Part shown: positions 19,101 to 26,151 of the stretch, in pieces
How the letters are laid out: the number at the start of each line of letters is the position of its first letter
Position numbering within the stretch: the first letter of the stretch is position 1
Assembly: GCA_016719785.1 (NCBI GenBank)
Contig: JADJYJ010000030.1
Coordinates: 124,001-188,000 of the forward strand
Direction of reading: 5' to 3'
DNA length: 64,000 nucleotides
Source: Candidatus Amarolinea dominans
GTDB lineage: Bacteria; Chloroflexota; Anaerolineae; SSC4; Amarolineaceae
Made by a program: the position numbers and the translations under genes
Notes under the pieces: generated by a model
Told to the model about the DNA's origin: nothing
Database searches by the model: none
What the model saw: the letters and a program-made list of their open reading frames with translations, nothing else

Positions 19101-19393
19101 AAGCCTGGGACCGGCTGGAAAGCCCCTGGTACAACCTGTTCAACGAAATCGAACTGATGCCCTTCGGCCGCGAGGATGCGCTGGCTCTGCTGCAGGAACC
19201 GGTCAAGGGTGTCTACCGGTGGGATCAGGACGCGCTGGAGTTCATTGTTGCCCATGCCAACGGCCGTCCCTATCGCATCCAGCAATATGGCCTGGAGTCA
19301 GTCAACCGCATGTTCGAAGGCAATCGCACGACCATCCAACTGGCCGATGTCGAAGGGGCGCATGAGGCCATTCAACGCATGGCCGAAACGTAG
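16169..19393 (+). CDS. Reg_prop beta-propeller sensor fused through a membrane helix to an AAA/STAND ATPase
   Basis: ATG 16169 follows a very good ribosome-binding site (caggagg). After a signal peptide comes a long run of two-component-regulator propeller blades up to about residue 645, with recurring D-G-L-x-x-N-x-V, D-x-x-G-x-I-W and G-T-x-x-G-V motifs. A Y_Y_Y-like domain is at about 648-745, and a transmembrane helix at about 755-780. The cytoplasmic ATPase has Walker A GERRIGKTS at 835-843, Walker B LLLDEVDVM near 937 and a later NGRPYRIQ motif. In the usual architecture this propeller feeds a histidine kinase or response regulator; here an Orc1/STAND-like ATPase takes that place. It is likely a membrane receptor with ATPase output. 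Two related genes follow. Confidence 0.85.
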   Translation: MLRQPHALILVCVVILVMAAVPVLPAASQTTYIPWRTFTTDDGLATNEVYALFQDKTGDMWLATAAGVNRFNGRWRTYTIASGLISNRVRAITQSRDMRSIWIATLDGVSRLTTASDGTESWQSFDAASGLLNNSVRAVMEAQDGSLWFGTADGISVLTIQADNSISWAQVTADDGLAPGQVTALLQDTNGAIWAGTTAGVARFDGQRWSDVIPSEGLALARINAILQDRAGDIWFATEGGGVMQLSQAEGSWRHYTAADGLPDNNVWSIWQDVQGDYWFGANFGGVAHFVPTNPEDEQWSLFTVSNSGLIANSVRAIWEDPTSGSLWFATTAGLNRYDWRQWHSSLPGDTGSPTRVFALTEDDEGRLWAGTDSSGLFVRDDERWLSVGLSDDPAQPADFVSSLRFDHEGRMWVGTNGNGLFVREEDQWRPITETAIFTGATVIAITEQKDGTLWFGTFGGLVQRRAGAGSDADFWRMFGATDGLPGQRIQALLVDSHDRLWVGTDSGLGVFNGSGWRTYSKENSALPANDIRSLVETSDGSIWVGTWASGIGRLNPETEQWQVLTVADGLVSNGVVALLRDQDDAILIGTEGGISRFDGSTWQSYQEADGLAGGIVTTMFQDSQGIYWLATVGGMRRYQPEARQPWVRVTSINSRILNGSPLQLTSADQVTIDFSGGDQETVQTALLYQYRLLPVAEAWQTTRNPRVRFGALTPGAYTFEIRVRDEAMNYSPVTQAALTVTRPPAVVVLPIVGSVSLSSLVFGVLMIAIAVGTGSLGLTAWLRGRRRPRQALQRKFNPYVSGEPVRRDDLFFGRHEQLKRILTVLHRNSVMIHGERRIGKTSLLFQLADRLREASDPDCVFVPVLVDLEGTPETEFFHRLMEAIVEVLPADERAKLELAYRPSATEYTARDMRRDLRLIIAHLQERATKTVRLILLLDEVDVMNDYDQLTQQQLRRIFMEQFAQNLGAVVAGVRISKAWDRLESPWYNLFNEIELMPFGREDALALLQEPVKGVYRWDQDALEFIVAHANGRPYRIQQYGLESVNRMFEGNRTTIQLADVEGAHEAIQRMAET

Positions 19394-19422
19394 GGCGACT
19401 CGAGAGTCACCCCTCTGAAGCT

Positions 19423-20904
19423 GTGCACAGCAGTAACGCGTCACCCCTGGAGGCTGCAATCAAAACCGTGACCGAAACAGTTACACTCACCATTCTGCAC
19501 ACCAACGACATGCATGGACGCGTAGCCGCGCTGTCCAGGATCGTCACCCTGGCTCGTCAAATTCGTCAGGAGGTGACCAGCCAGGGGAGCGCGTGCGTCC
19601 TGTGGGATGCCGGCGATGCCGAGGATACGATTCTGCTCGAAAGCAGCCTGACGCGGGGCGCGGCAGTCATGAGTTTACTGGCAGCAGCCGGCTACGAGCT
19701 TCAGGCGCTCGGCAATGCTTCGATCTTGCGCTATGGGCCGCGCATCCTGCCCGAACATCGCGCCCGCTTTGGCCGCCCGCTGCTGTGCGCCAACCTGGTG
19801 GAACGCAGCAGCGGCAACCTGCCGGCCGGACTGACGCCATACACCATCGTACCCTGCGGCGATGTGCGCATCGGCGTGATTGGTCTCAGTGCGCCGATCC
19901 CCGTCTACACCGTCTTCGACCTGGAGCCGCGGCAACCGCAGGATGTACTGCCCGATCTGATCGCGCAGGTCCGAGCGGCCGGCGCGCAAACCATCGTGCT
20001 CCTCTCCCATCTCGGCTCGAAGGCAGATCAACAGCTGGCCGAAACCATCCCCGGCCTTGATCTCATCATCGGCGCTCACGATCATGTGGCGCTCGATCCG
20101 CCGCTCCTGGTCAACGGCACGCTCATTGCTCAGGCCGGCGATTATGGCCGCTTCTTGGGCCGGCTCGACCTGGCCCTGGATCGCCACAGCGGCCGCATCG
20201 TCTCACATACGGGTCGCCTGCTCCCGATCTCCGATGCGCTGCCACCCGATCCCGACTTCGAGCAGGCCTGGCTGGCCGTGCAGGCCGAGGTCAAGGCGCA
20301 GGCGGCGCGACCGGTTGGCGAACTGCTGGCGCCGCTGGAGTTGGTGGACGATCGGGAGTGCAGCGCGGGCAATCTGCTGGCCGATGCCCTGCTCGCGCGG
20401 CTGCCAGATGTCGAACTGGCGCTGGCGCTGGCCGGTCAATGGACGCATGGTCTGCCGGCTGGCCCGGTGTCCTACGGCGGGTTGAACAGCGCCATGCGCC
20501 TGTCAACCAATCCAGGCCGCGTCATGTTGAGCGGCGACGAAATTCACCGCTGGCTGGCGAGCGCCGTACAACCCGCAAACGCCGCCCGCAAGCTGCATGC
20601 CCTGCGCGATCGGGCCTGCGGACTGCCGCACGTGGCCGGCGCCCAGGTGTTCTACGATCCAGCGCAGCCCGATTCGCTCACCGTCAGCGTGGGGGGTGAG
20701 CCACTGGCGCCCGATCGCCAGGTCGCGGTGGCAACGACCGACCTGGAATTCTCAGAGATGATTGGCTACGTGGTGATTGACGAGGCGCGCGTCGCCTTCG
20801 AGGTTCCGACGATCATGGCCGAGATGCTCGAGGATTACCTGGCGCTGCACTGGCCGCTGACGCCGCCCACCGGTCCGCGCATGATGGCGCAGGCGACGGC
20901 ATGA
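19423..20904 (+). CDS. 5'-nucleotidase/UshA-like metallophosphoesterase, catalytic His missing
   Basis: The start is GTG 19423, or GTG 19468 behind ctggagg. The N-terminal calcineurin-like domain keeps HTNDMHG, WDAGD, LSHLG and IIGAHDH. The C-terminal 5'-nucleotidase domain has an NLLADALL segment, then SYGGLNSAMRL and LSGDEIHRWL. The family motif GNH(D/E) reads GNAS (L-Q-A-L-G-N-A-S), so the residue pair that normally helps catalysis is half lost. No signal peptide is evident, unlike periplasmic UshA. It lies 29 bp after the propeller-ATPase gene and before a second ATPase. It may be a nucleotide-binding or altered-activity member. Confidence 0.82.
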   Translation: MHSSNASPLEAAIKTVTETVTLTILHTNDMHGRVAALSRIVTLARQIRQEVTSQGSACVLWDAGDAEDTILLESSLTRGAAVMSLLAAAGYELQALGNASILRYGPRILPEHRARFGRPLLCANLVERSSGNLPAGLTPYTIVPCGDVRIGVIGLSAPIPVYTVFDLEPRQPQDVLPDLIAQVRAAGAQTIVLLSHLGSKADQQLAETIPGLDLIIGAHDHVALDPPLLVNGTLIAQAGDYGRFLGRLDLALDRHSGRIVSHTGRLLPISDALPPDPDFEQAWLAVQAEVKAQAARPVGELLAPLELVDDRECSAGNLLADALLARLPDVELALALAGQWTHGLPAGPVSYGGLNSAMRLSTNPGRVMLSGDEIHRWLASAVQPANAARKLHALRDRACGLPHVAGAQVFYDPAQPDSLTVSVGGEPLAPDRQVAVATTDLEFSEMIGYVVIDEARVAFEVPTIMAEMLEDYLALHWPLTPPTGPRMMAQATA

Positions 20905-21058
20905 TTCGTTGTTTTGATCTGGTCGGAAAAATTGCCCGCCGTTCGAGATTGATTATAATAGAAGCACGTGATGTCATTCAGACAGGTTGCCCTGCGCCGC
21001 CGACGCGGGCTTGCCTTCATGAGCGCTCATCATCGCAACGTCCAGGAAAGGCGCTACA

Positions 21059-22390
21059 GTGAGTAATCCGTATATCGTCGGTGGTTGGGTCAGCGGTGCG
21101 TTGCACTATGGCCGCCGTGGTTTGATCTCGCACCTGCTTGAGGGGCCGAACCACGCGCTGTGGGTGGTGGGCACCCGCCGTGTCGGCAAGACCTCGTTGC
21201 TACGCCAGATCGAGGCCTTGACCCTCACGCATCCACAGTACGTGCCGTTGTATGTGGATTTGCAGGGCATCAGCACTCGTGCAGAGTTCAATCAGGAGTT
21301 GCACTATGCCCTGGATGAAGTGGCCGCGCGCTTCGACGCCCAGGGTATTGACGCCGCTGCCCTGGCCCAGGAGGATGAGCTTGGCCTCCTGCGCACCCTG
21401 CGACGCCAACTGCTGGCCGTGGAGCGGACACTCCTGCTGCTCATTGACGAGGCTGAGGCCCTGATCAGCATTGGGCAGCCTGACCCGGCGCTCTTACAGC
21501 GCCTGCGCAAAATTTTCCTGGCCGGCAGCGGCATCCGTGTGATCATGGTGTCCACGAAAATTCTGCTGCAGCTCAACGAACAGGCGGCTGACTGGAACAC
21601 GTCGCCGTTCCTGAACGGCTTTGCGCCGCGCAATTTGACCGCCCTCGATCCGGTGGCCGCCGCAATGTTGATCCGTCAATCACAATCGGCGGCGCCGGTG
21701 ACCGCCAGCGAACAGGTCATTAATTGCATCCGTGACGAGGCCGGAGATCACCCCTTTCTCATGCAGATGATTTGCCAACGGCTGTGGCAAGAGGACAACA
21801 GCCTGCGCGAGCTGACGTCAGCCGATTTGATCGTGGATGACATGTTGGCCGGATTCTTCGAACATGACTACAAGTATTTGTCTGCTGGCGAGCGGCGCAT
21901 TTTGTTGGCGGTTAGTCGGGCTGGCGTGCTGAGTGAAAACGCAGTGCGCGAGGCGACCGGCCTCTCGGAGTCGGAAACAGTAGGCTTTGTTTTCGGTCTG
22001 ATCAAACTCGGCTATCTGCGCGTGGTCTACAACCAGTTGGCCGTGGGCAATCAGTTGCTCGACACCTGGATTCAACAGAACTTCGCGCGGCTGGAACAAC
22101 AGATCAGCAGCGCGATCTCTGACAACAGCAGCCAACGCCTGCTGGAAGCCGGGCGTCGTGAGGAAATGCGTATGCTGCAGGATCAACTGGCGGTGCTGCG
22201 CAGTAACCTGGCAGAACTGGAGATGCAGCGCATTCAGTATGGGATCCAGGTGCCGTTGAGCCTCATCAACGGCATCAATCAGACAAAACGCGACATCGCC
22301 CGCCTGGAAGATCAGTTGTCCAACCTGGCCGACGGCCTGGCCAGTCCGCATACCGCATTCACGGCTGCGCCGAGCAGAAGTACCTATTAA
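21059..22390 (+). CDS. STAND/Orc1-like AAA ATPase with C-terminal coiled coil
   Basis: GTG 21059 has an aggaaagg ribosome-binding site. The 443-residue protein begins at once with an ATPase: Walker A GTRRVGKTS at residues 38-46 and Walker B LLLLIDEAEAL near 125. A winged-helix-like segment follows (AVREATGLSESETVGFVFGL). The last 80 residues form a coiled coil (MLQDQLAVLRSNLAELEMQ, then NGINQTKRDIARLEDQL) of a kind seen at the ends of Chloroflexota and cyanobacterial NTPases and effectors. The ATPase resembles that of the propeller fusion two genes upstream, though not closely. There is no effector domain, so the coiled coil may recruit a partner. Confidence 0.82.
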   Translation: MSNPYIVGGWVSGALHYGRRGLISHLLEGPNHALWVVGTRRVGKTSLLRQIEALTLTHPQYVPLYVDLQGISTRAEFNQELHYALDEVAARFDAQGIDAAALAQEDELGLLRTLRRQLLAVERTLLLLIDEAEALISIGQPDPALLQRLRKIFLAGSGIRVIMVSTKILLQLNEQAADWNTSPFLNGFAPRNLTALDPVAAAMLIRQSQSAAPVTASEQVINCIRDEAGDHPFLMQMICQRLWQEDNSLRELTSADLIVDDMLAGFFEHDYKYLSAGERRILLAVSRAGVLSENAVREATGLSESETVGFVFGLIKLGYLRVVYNQLAVGNQLLDTWIQQNFARLEQQISSAISDNSSQRLLEAGRREEMRMLQDQLAVLRSNLAELEMQRIQYGIQVPLSLINGINQTKRDIARLEDQLSNLADGLASPHTAFTAAPSRSTY

Positions 22391-22434
22391 CAGTGCAATT
22401 GAGAAGAGCAGATACAAGGGAAAAATACGATTCT

Positions 22435-23559
22435 ATGGGATCCGTGACACAGCAGGACGCCATTGCCATGGTGGACCTGAAAGCACAGTACAGTACAATC
22501 AAAACCGAAATTGATGCCGCCATTCAGCGGGTGGTCAGCAGCACGAGTTTCATCATGGGGCCTGAGGTGACCGGTTTCGAACAAGCCTTCAGCCCTATGG
22601 CCGGCGCAAGCTACAGCGTAGGCGTGGCCTCCGGTACAGCGGCGCTGCACCTGGCCCTGCTGGCCTGCGGCATCGGCCGCGGGGATGAGGTCATCACGAC
22701 CCCGTTCACCTTCTTCGCCACCGGTGAAGCCATTTCGCAGACCGGCGCCACCCCGGTCTTTGTGGACGTGCAGCCCGACACCTACAACCTGGACCCGGAG
22801 CAGGTGGAGCGCGCCATCACCCCGCGCACGAAGGCGATCATGCCCGTCCATCTGTATGGGCAGGTGGCCGAGATGGATGAGATTCTCGCCATCGCCCGGC
22901 GCAGCAATCTGCGCGTGATCGAGGATGCCGCGCAGGCCCATGCCGCGGAGTACCGTGGACGCCGCGCCGGCAGCATGGGCGACCTGGCCTGCTTTAGTTT
23001 TTATCCGAGCAAAAACCTGGGTTGCTACGGCGATGGCGGTCTGGTCACCGGCAGCGATGAGACCCTCATCAAGCGCGTGCGCAAGCTGCGCGATCACGGG
23101 CGCATGAGCAAGTACGAGCACGATGAATTGGGTTGGGGCTATCGCCTGGACGCGCTGCAAGCCGCCATCCTGGGCGCCAAGCTGCCGCACCTGGAAGCCT
23201 GGACCGAGGCTCGGCGCAGTCACGCGGCCCACTACAACGAACTGCTCGCCGGCAGTGACATCGTCACACCGATTGCGCGTCCCTACAATCGCCATGTCTA
23301 CCACTGCTACGTCGTACGCACACCGCGCCGCGATGAACTGGCGGCCCATTTGACCGAGGCCGGCATCGGCGCGGTCATTCATTATCCCCTGCCGCTGCAC
23401 CTGCAGCCGGCCTACCGCGACCTGGGCTACCGCGCGGGCAGTCTGCCCGTCAGTGAAGCCTGCAGTCAGCAAGTCATCTCCCTGCCCATGTATCCCGAAC
23501 TGACCGACGCACAGATCGAACGGGTCACGATGACGGTGAGAGCGTTCGTTGGCGGGTGA
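22435..23559 (+). CDS. DegT/DnrJ/EryC1/StrS-family PLP aminotransferase
   Basis: This enzyme transfers an amino group to a keto nucleotide-sugar. The PLP-binding lysine is Lys193 in FSFYPSKNLG. Other hallmarks are SGTAALHLALLACGI, TPFTFFATGEAI, DAAQAHAAEYRGR and GWGYRLDALQAAIL. The length of 374 residues from ATG 22435 is normal; ATG 22468 is also possible. The closest family resemblance is to WbpE-like enzymes that act after a Gfo/Idh dehydrogenase, which is encoded at 14475. The two are separated by the ATPase/propeller block, suggesting that block was inserted into, or shuffled with, a glycan locus. Confidence 0.9.
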   Translation: MGSVTQQDAIAMVDLKAQYSTIKTEIDAAIQRVVSSTSFIMGPEVTGFEQAFSPMAGASYSVGVASGTAALHLALLACGIGRGDEVITTPFTFFATGEAISQTGATPVFVDVQPDTYNLDPEQVERAITPRTKAIMPVHLYGQVAEMDEILAIARRSNLRVIEDAAQAHAAEYRGRRAGSMGDLACFSFYPSKNLGCYGDGGLVTGSDETLIKRVRKLRDHGRMSKYEHDELGWGYRLDALQAAILGAKLPHLEAWTEARRSHAAHYNELLAGSDIVTPIARPYNRHVYHCYVVRTPRRDELAAHLTEAGIGAVIHYPLPLHLQPAYRDLGYRAGSLPVSEACSQQVISLPMYPELTDAQIERVTMTVRAFVGG

Positions 23560-23560
23560 A

Positions 23561-23708
23561 CTGAGAGTCTGTGAAAATATCCTGGCGGCAGTTCGGAGGT
23601 GGCATCATGACCACAACCCGTAGTGGCTTCGGTGTTTGGAAACTACCACATGCAGTATGCCATTGAAGGGGTGTCACGCACCCCAGAGATATTTTCACAG
23701 ACTCTGAG
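23561..23708. mobile_element. 148-bp element with 21-bp terminal inverted repeats (MITE-like)
   Basis: The arm at 23561-23581 (ctgagagtctgtgaaaatatc) is the reverse complement of 23688-23708 with one mismatch. The inside contains further short inverted repeats (ggggtg/caccc and tggcat/atgcca) and an ATG with a good ribosome-binding site at 23607 that opens only 18 codons. It supplies the likely start of the next gene. No transposase is present. Confidence 0.5.
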
Positions 23709-24882
23709 TCCAACGGTTTCGGTGCTGGTGCCGGCGCGCAATGAAGCCGAGAATATCCCGATCTTGCTGGCGAAGGTCGCCAAAGCCTTCGACGCGCTGG
23801 GGCTGGACGGTCGCGCCGAACTGGTGTTGATTGACGATGGCTCGACCGACGGCACAGGCGATGTGGCCGCCAGTCAGACGCTCGCCTATCCTTTCCTGCG
23901 CCTGATCCGTCATCGCCGCAACCTGGGTCTCACCGCCGCGCTGCGCAGTGGTTTTCGCGCAGTCACCGGCGATCTGATCATCTTCCTGCCGGCTGACCTG
24001 GAGTCGGACCCGGAGGAGGATATTCCCAAACTGCTGCACAAATTGGCCGAAGGGTACGACGTGGTGGCCGGCTGGCGTCAGGGTCGCGCCGACGGTAAGA
24101 CCTTCGCCTCTGGCATCTACAACACGGTCTCGCGGCGCCTGTTCAAGGTGCAGGCGCACGACATGAACTGGATCAAGGCCTTTCGCCGTGAGGTGCTGTT
24201 GACCCTGCCGCCCCTGCGCTCAGACTGGCACCGCTTCCTGCTCATGATCGCCGCCCAGCAGGGCTACCGTATCGGCGAAGTGGCAACCAACTGGTACCCT
24301 CGCCGCGCCGGGCGTTCCAAGTATGGCTTCAGCCGCATCCCCATCAGCCTGCTCGATGTCCTCGTGGTCAAATTTCTGCTCGCCTTCAGCCAGGCGCCCA
24401 TGCGTTTCTTCGGCGGATTGGGCCTGGCCGCGCTGAGCTTGAGCGGGATCACGGCGGTTTATCTACTCCTGCTTTACCTGCTGACGCAAACCCAGCAGCG
24501 CCCGATCTTCTGGGCCGCCGGCGGACTCGCCCTGGCCGGTCTGCTCCTGATCCTGGTCGGCTTCATTGCCGAGTTGATCGTCAGCCAGGCTGAGCAGATC
24601 AAAGAGATGGAGTGGCGTCTCGACACGTTCATGGCAGAGTCCGGTTACAGGCAGAAACCGGGTTTCTCCCCGGCCAACCATCGAGCAGCGCCTCTGCAGC
24701 CGCGGCAGACCCGGCATCCACGTCACCATGAAGATCGGCGTTCTCACCCACAACTACCCGCGCTTTGCGGGCGACTTCAGCGGCTCGTTCGTCGAAGCCC
24801 TCTGTCGCGAGTACGTGCGCCAGGGCGCGGAAGTGACCGTGGTGGCGCCGTTCGATCCCGCGTATCGGCGCGCCGCGGCTGA
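23650..24882 (+). CDS. Family 2 glycosyltransferase (DPM1/GtrB-like) with altered C-terminus
   Basis: The GT2 domain carries VLVPARNEAENIP, VLIDDGSTDGTGD and the LPADLESDPEED acidic motif, and ends near residue 220. Two transmembrane helices follow (about residues 255-320), as in polyprenyl-phosphate glycosyltransferases that load a sugar on a lipid carrier. The start is uncertain: ATG 23650 lies in the inverted-repeat element, and GTG 23623 is an alternative. The natural end is probably near MAESGYRQKPG. A palindromic repeat at 24653-24667 has shifted the frame so that translation runs 155 bp into the next gene out of frame, giving an Arg/Pro-rich tail. Confidence 0.82.
   Translation: MQYAIEGVSRTPEIFSQTLSPTVSVLVPARNEAENIPILLAKVAKAFDALGLDGRAELVLIDDGSTDGTGDVAASQTLAYPFLRLIRHRRNLGLTAALRSGFRAVTGDLIIFLPADLESDPEEDIPKLLHKLAEGYDVVAGWRQGRADGKTFASGIYNTVSRRLFKVQAHDMNWIKAFRREVLLTLPPLRSDWHRFLLMIAAQQGYRIGEVATNWYPRRAGRSKYGFSRIPISLLDVLVVKFLLAFSQAPMRFFGGLGLAALSLSGITAVYLLLLYLLTQTQQRPIFWAAGGLALAGLLLILVGFIAELIVSQAEQIKEMEWRLDTFMAESGYRQKPGFSPANHRAAPLQPRQTRHPRHHEDRRSHPQLPALCGRLQRLVRRSPLSRVRAPGRGSDRGGAVRSRVSARRG
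24653..24667. repeat. AGAAACCGGGTTTCT palindrome
   Basis: A perfect 7-bp inverted repeat with a one-base centre, of the same family as at 8684-8735 and 11608-11641. It sits at the 3' end of the GT2 gene. Confidence 0.75.
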
Positions 24883-25978
24883 TCTGGGCGGCGTGCGGCT
24901 CCACACCTATCGCTACGTCTGGCCGGACTCCGCGCACCGCCTGGGCTACATGCGCACGATGCGGGCCGACCTGGCAATGAAAGGCGAAGCCTATCTGCTG
25001 GGCGCGCTGCTCTTCACACTGGGCAAGGCCGCGGTGGAGCGCTGGATCGCACAGGCGCAGCCGGACGTGCTGCACGCGCATTGGGTGCTGCCCAACGGCT
25101 ATCTGGCCGCAGGCGCGGCGGCCCGCCGCGGCATCCCGCTGGTCGTCTCCATCCCCGGCTCTGACGCGCTGGTGGCCGGGCAAAATCCGCTCTTCAAGCG
25201 CATGGCGCGCCAGGCCTTTGCCACGGCCGGCCTGATCACCGCCAACAGCGCAGATCTGCGTGAGGTGGCGGTGCGCGACCTGGGCGCAGACCCGGCCAAA
25301 TTCGAGCTGATCATCTACGGCGTTGACCCGCAGGCGCTGCGTCCCGATCCAGAAGCTGGCGCGGCCCTGCGTCAGCGCCTGGGCCTGGCGGCCGACAGTT
25401 TCGTTCTGCTGGGCGTGGGGCGCATGGTGCCCAAGAAAGGTTTCGATTCGATCATCCAGGCCATGCCGTTGTTCAGCGGCGCGCATGGCGATACGCCCTT
25501 GCCGCAGCGGGTTGACCTGGTGCTGGTGGGTGATGGCGACACGCGCGCCACGTGGGAAGCGCTGGCGCGTGCGCTGGGCGTCGAGGCCAATGTCCATTTT
25601 GTGGGCAGCGTGCCCTACGATCAGATGGGCGCATTCTACAATCTGGCCGACGTGTTCGTCATGCCGTCGGTGACACAACCGGTGGACGGGCTGAATGTCT
25701 GTGTGCTCGACGCCATGGCCTGCGCCAAGCCGATCGTCGCCACGGTGGTCGCCGGCAATCCCCTGGTGGTGACAGATGGCGAAAACGGCTTCCTGGTGCA
25801 AGAGCGCTCGCCCGGCAGCCTGGCCGCCGCCGTCACCCGCCTGGTGGAACAACCTGCCCTGCGCCTGGCCCTGGGCGCGCGCAGCCGCCAACGCATCGAG
25901 CAAGAGTTCGCGTGGCAACACCTGGCCCGCCGCTACCTGGCACACTTCGAGAGGCTAGTGGAAAACGCAAAACGCTGA
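24728..25978 (+). CDS. Family 4 glycosyltransferase
   Basis: This 416-residue GT-B enzyme has the N-terminal motif THNYPRFAGDFSGSFVEAL and the HAHWVLPNGY segment. The nucleotide-binding half has LLGVGRMVPKKGFD and FVMPS. The usual E-X7-E motif near the C-terminus reads D-G-L-N-V-C-V-L-D, with Asp at both ends. It probably transfers a sugar during surface polysaccharide synthesis. It follows the GT2 gene directly and is followed by a bidirectional terminator, so it ends the glycan operon. Confidence 0.88.
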   Translation: MKIGVLTHNYPRFAGDFSGSFVEALCREYVRQGAEVTVVAPFDPAYRRAAADLGGVRLHTYRYVWPDSAHRLGYMRTMRADLAMKGEAYLLGALLFTLGKAAVERWIAQAQPDVLHAHWVLPNGYLAAGAAARRGIPLVVSIPGSDALVAGQNPLFKRMARQAFATAGLITANSADLREVAVRDLGADPAKFELIIYGVDPQALRPDPEAGAALRQRLGLAADSFVLLGVGRMVPKKGFDSIIQAMPLFSGAHGDTPLPQRVDLVLVGDGDTRATWEALARALGVEANVHFVGSVPYDQMGAFYNLADVFVMPSVTQPVDGLNVCVLDAMACAKPIVATVVAGNPLVVTDGENGFLVQERSPGSLAAAVTRLVEQPALRLALGARSRQRIEQEFAWQHLARRYLAHFERLVENAKR

Positions 25979-26010
25979 ATGAGGAATGCTCAGAGCTGTC
26001 CGCCAATAAC

Positions 26011-26043
26011 AAGACCCGTCTTCGATACTCGAAAACGGGTCTT
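26011..26043. terminator. Bidirectional hairpin after the GT4 gene
   Basis: The stem aagacccgt / acgggtctt encloses a nested ttcga/tcgaa stem. It sits between the convergent GT4 gene and the MAM-like exported gene. Confidence 0.65.
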
Positions 26044-26151
26044 GCTCATTACTGAACGTCGTCGCAAAATCCACGAGGGTGAACCATGCTGGACGTTGAC
26101 CTCAGTCCGTCAGAGGGCCAGGCATTTGTTGCCGCGAGGTCAAGCGCCTGC

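Noticed and set aside
22387..23472. 361-residue frame on the minus strand
   Set aside because: Antisense of the DegT aminotransferase, no recognisable motif.
24629..25945. 438-residue frame on the minus strand
   Set aside because: Antisense of the GT4 gene; composition bias only.
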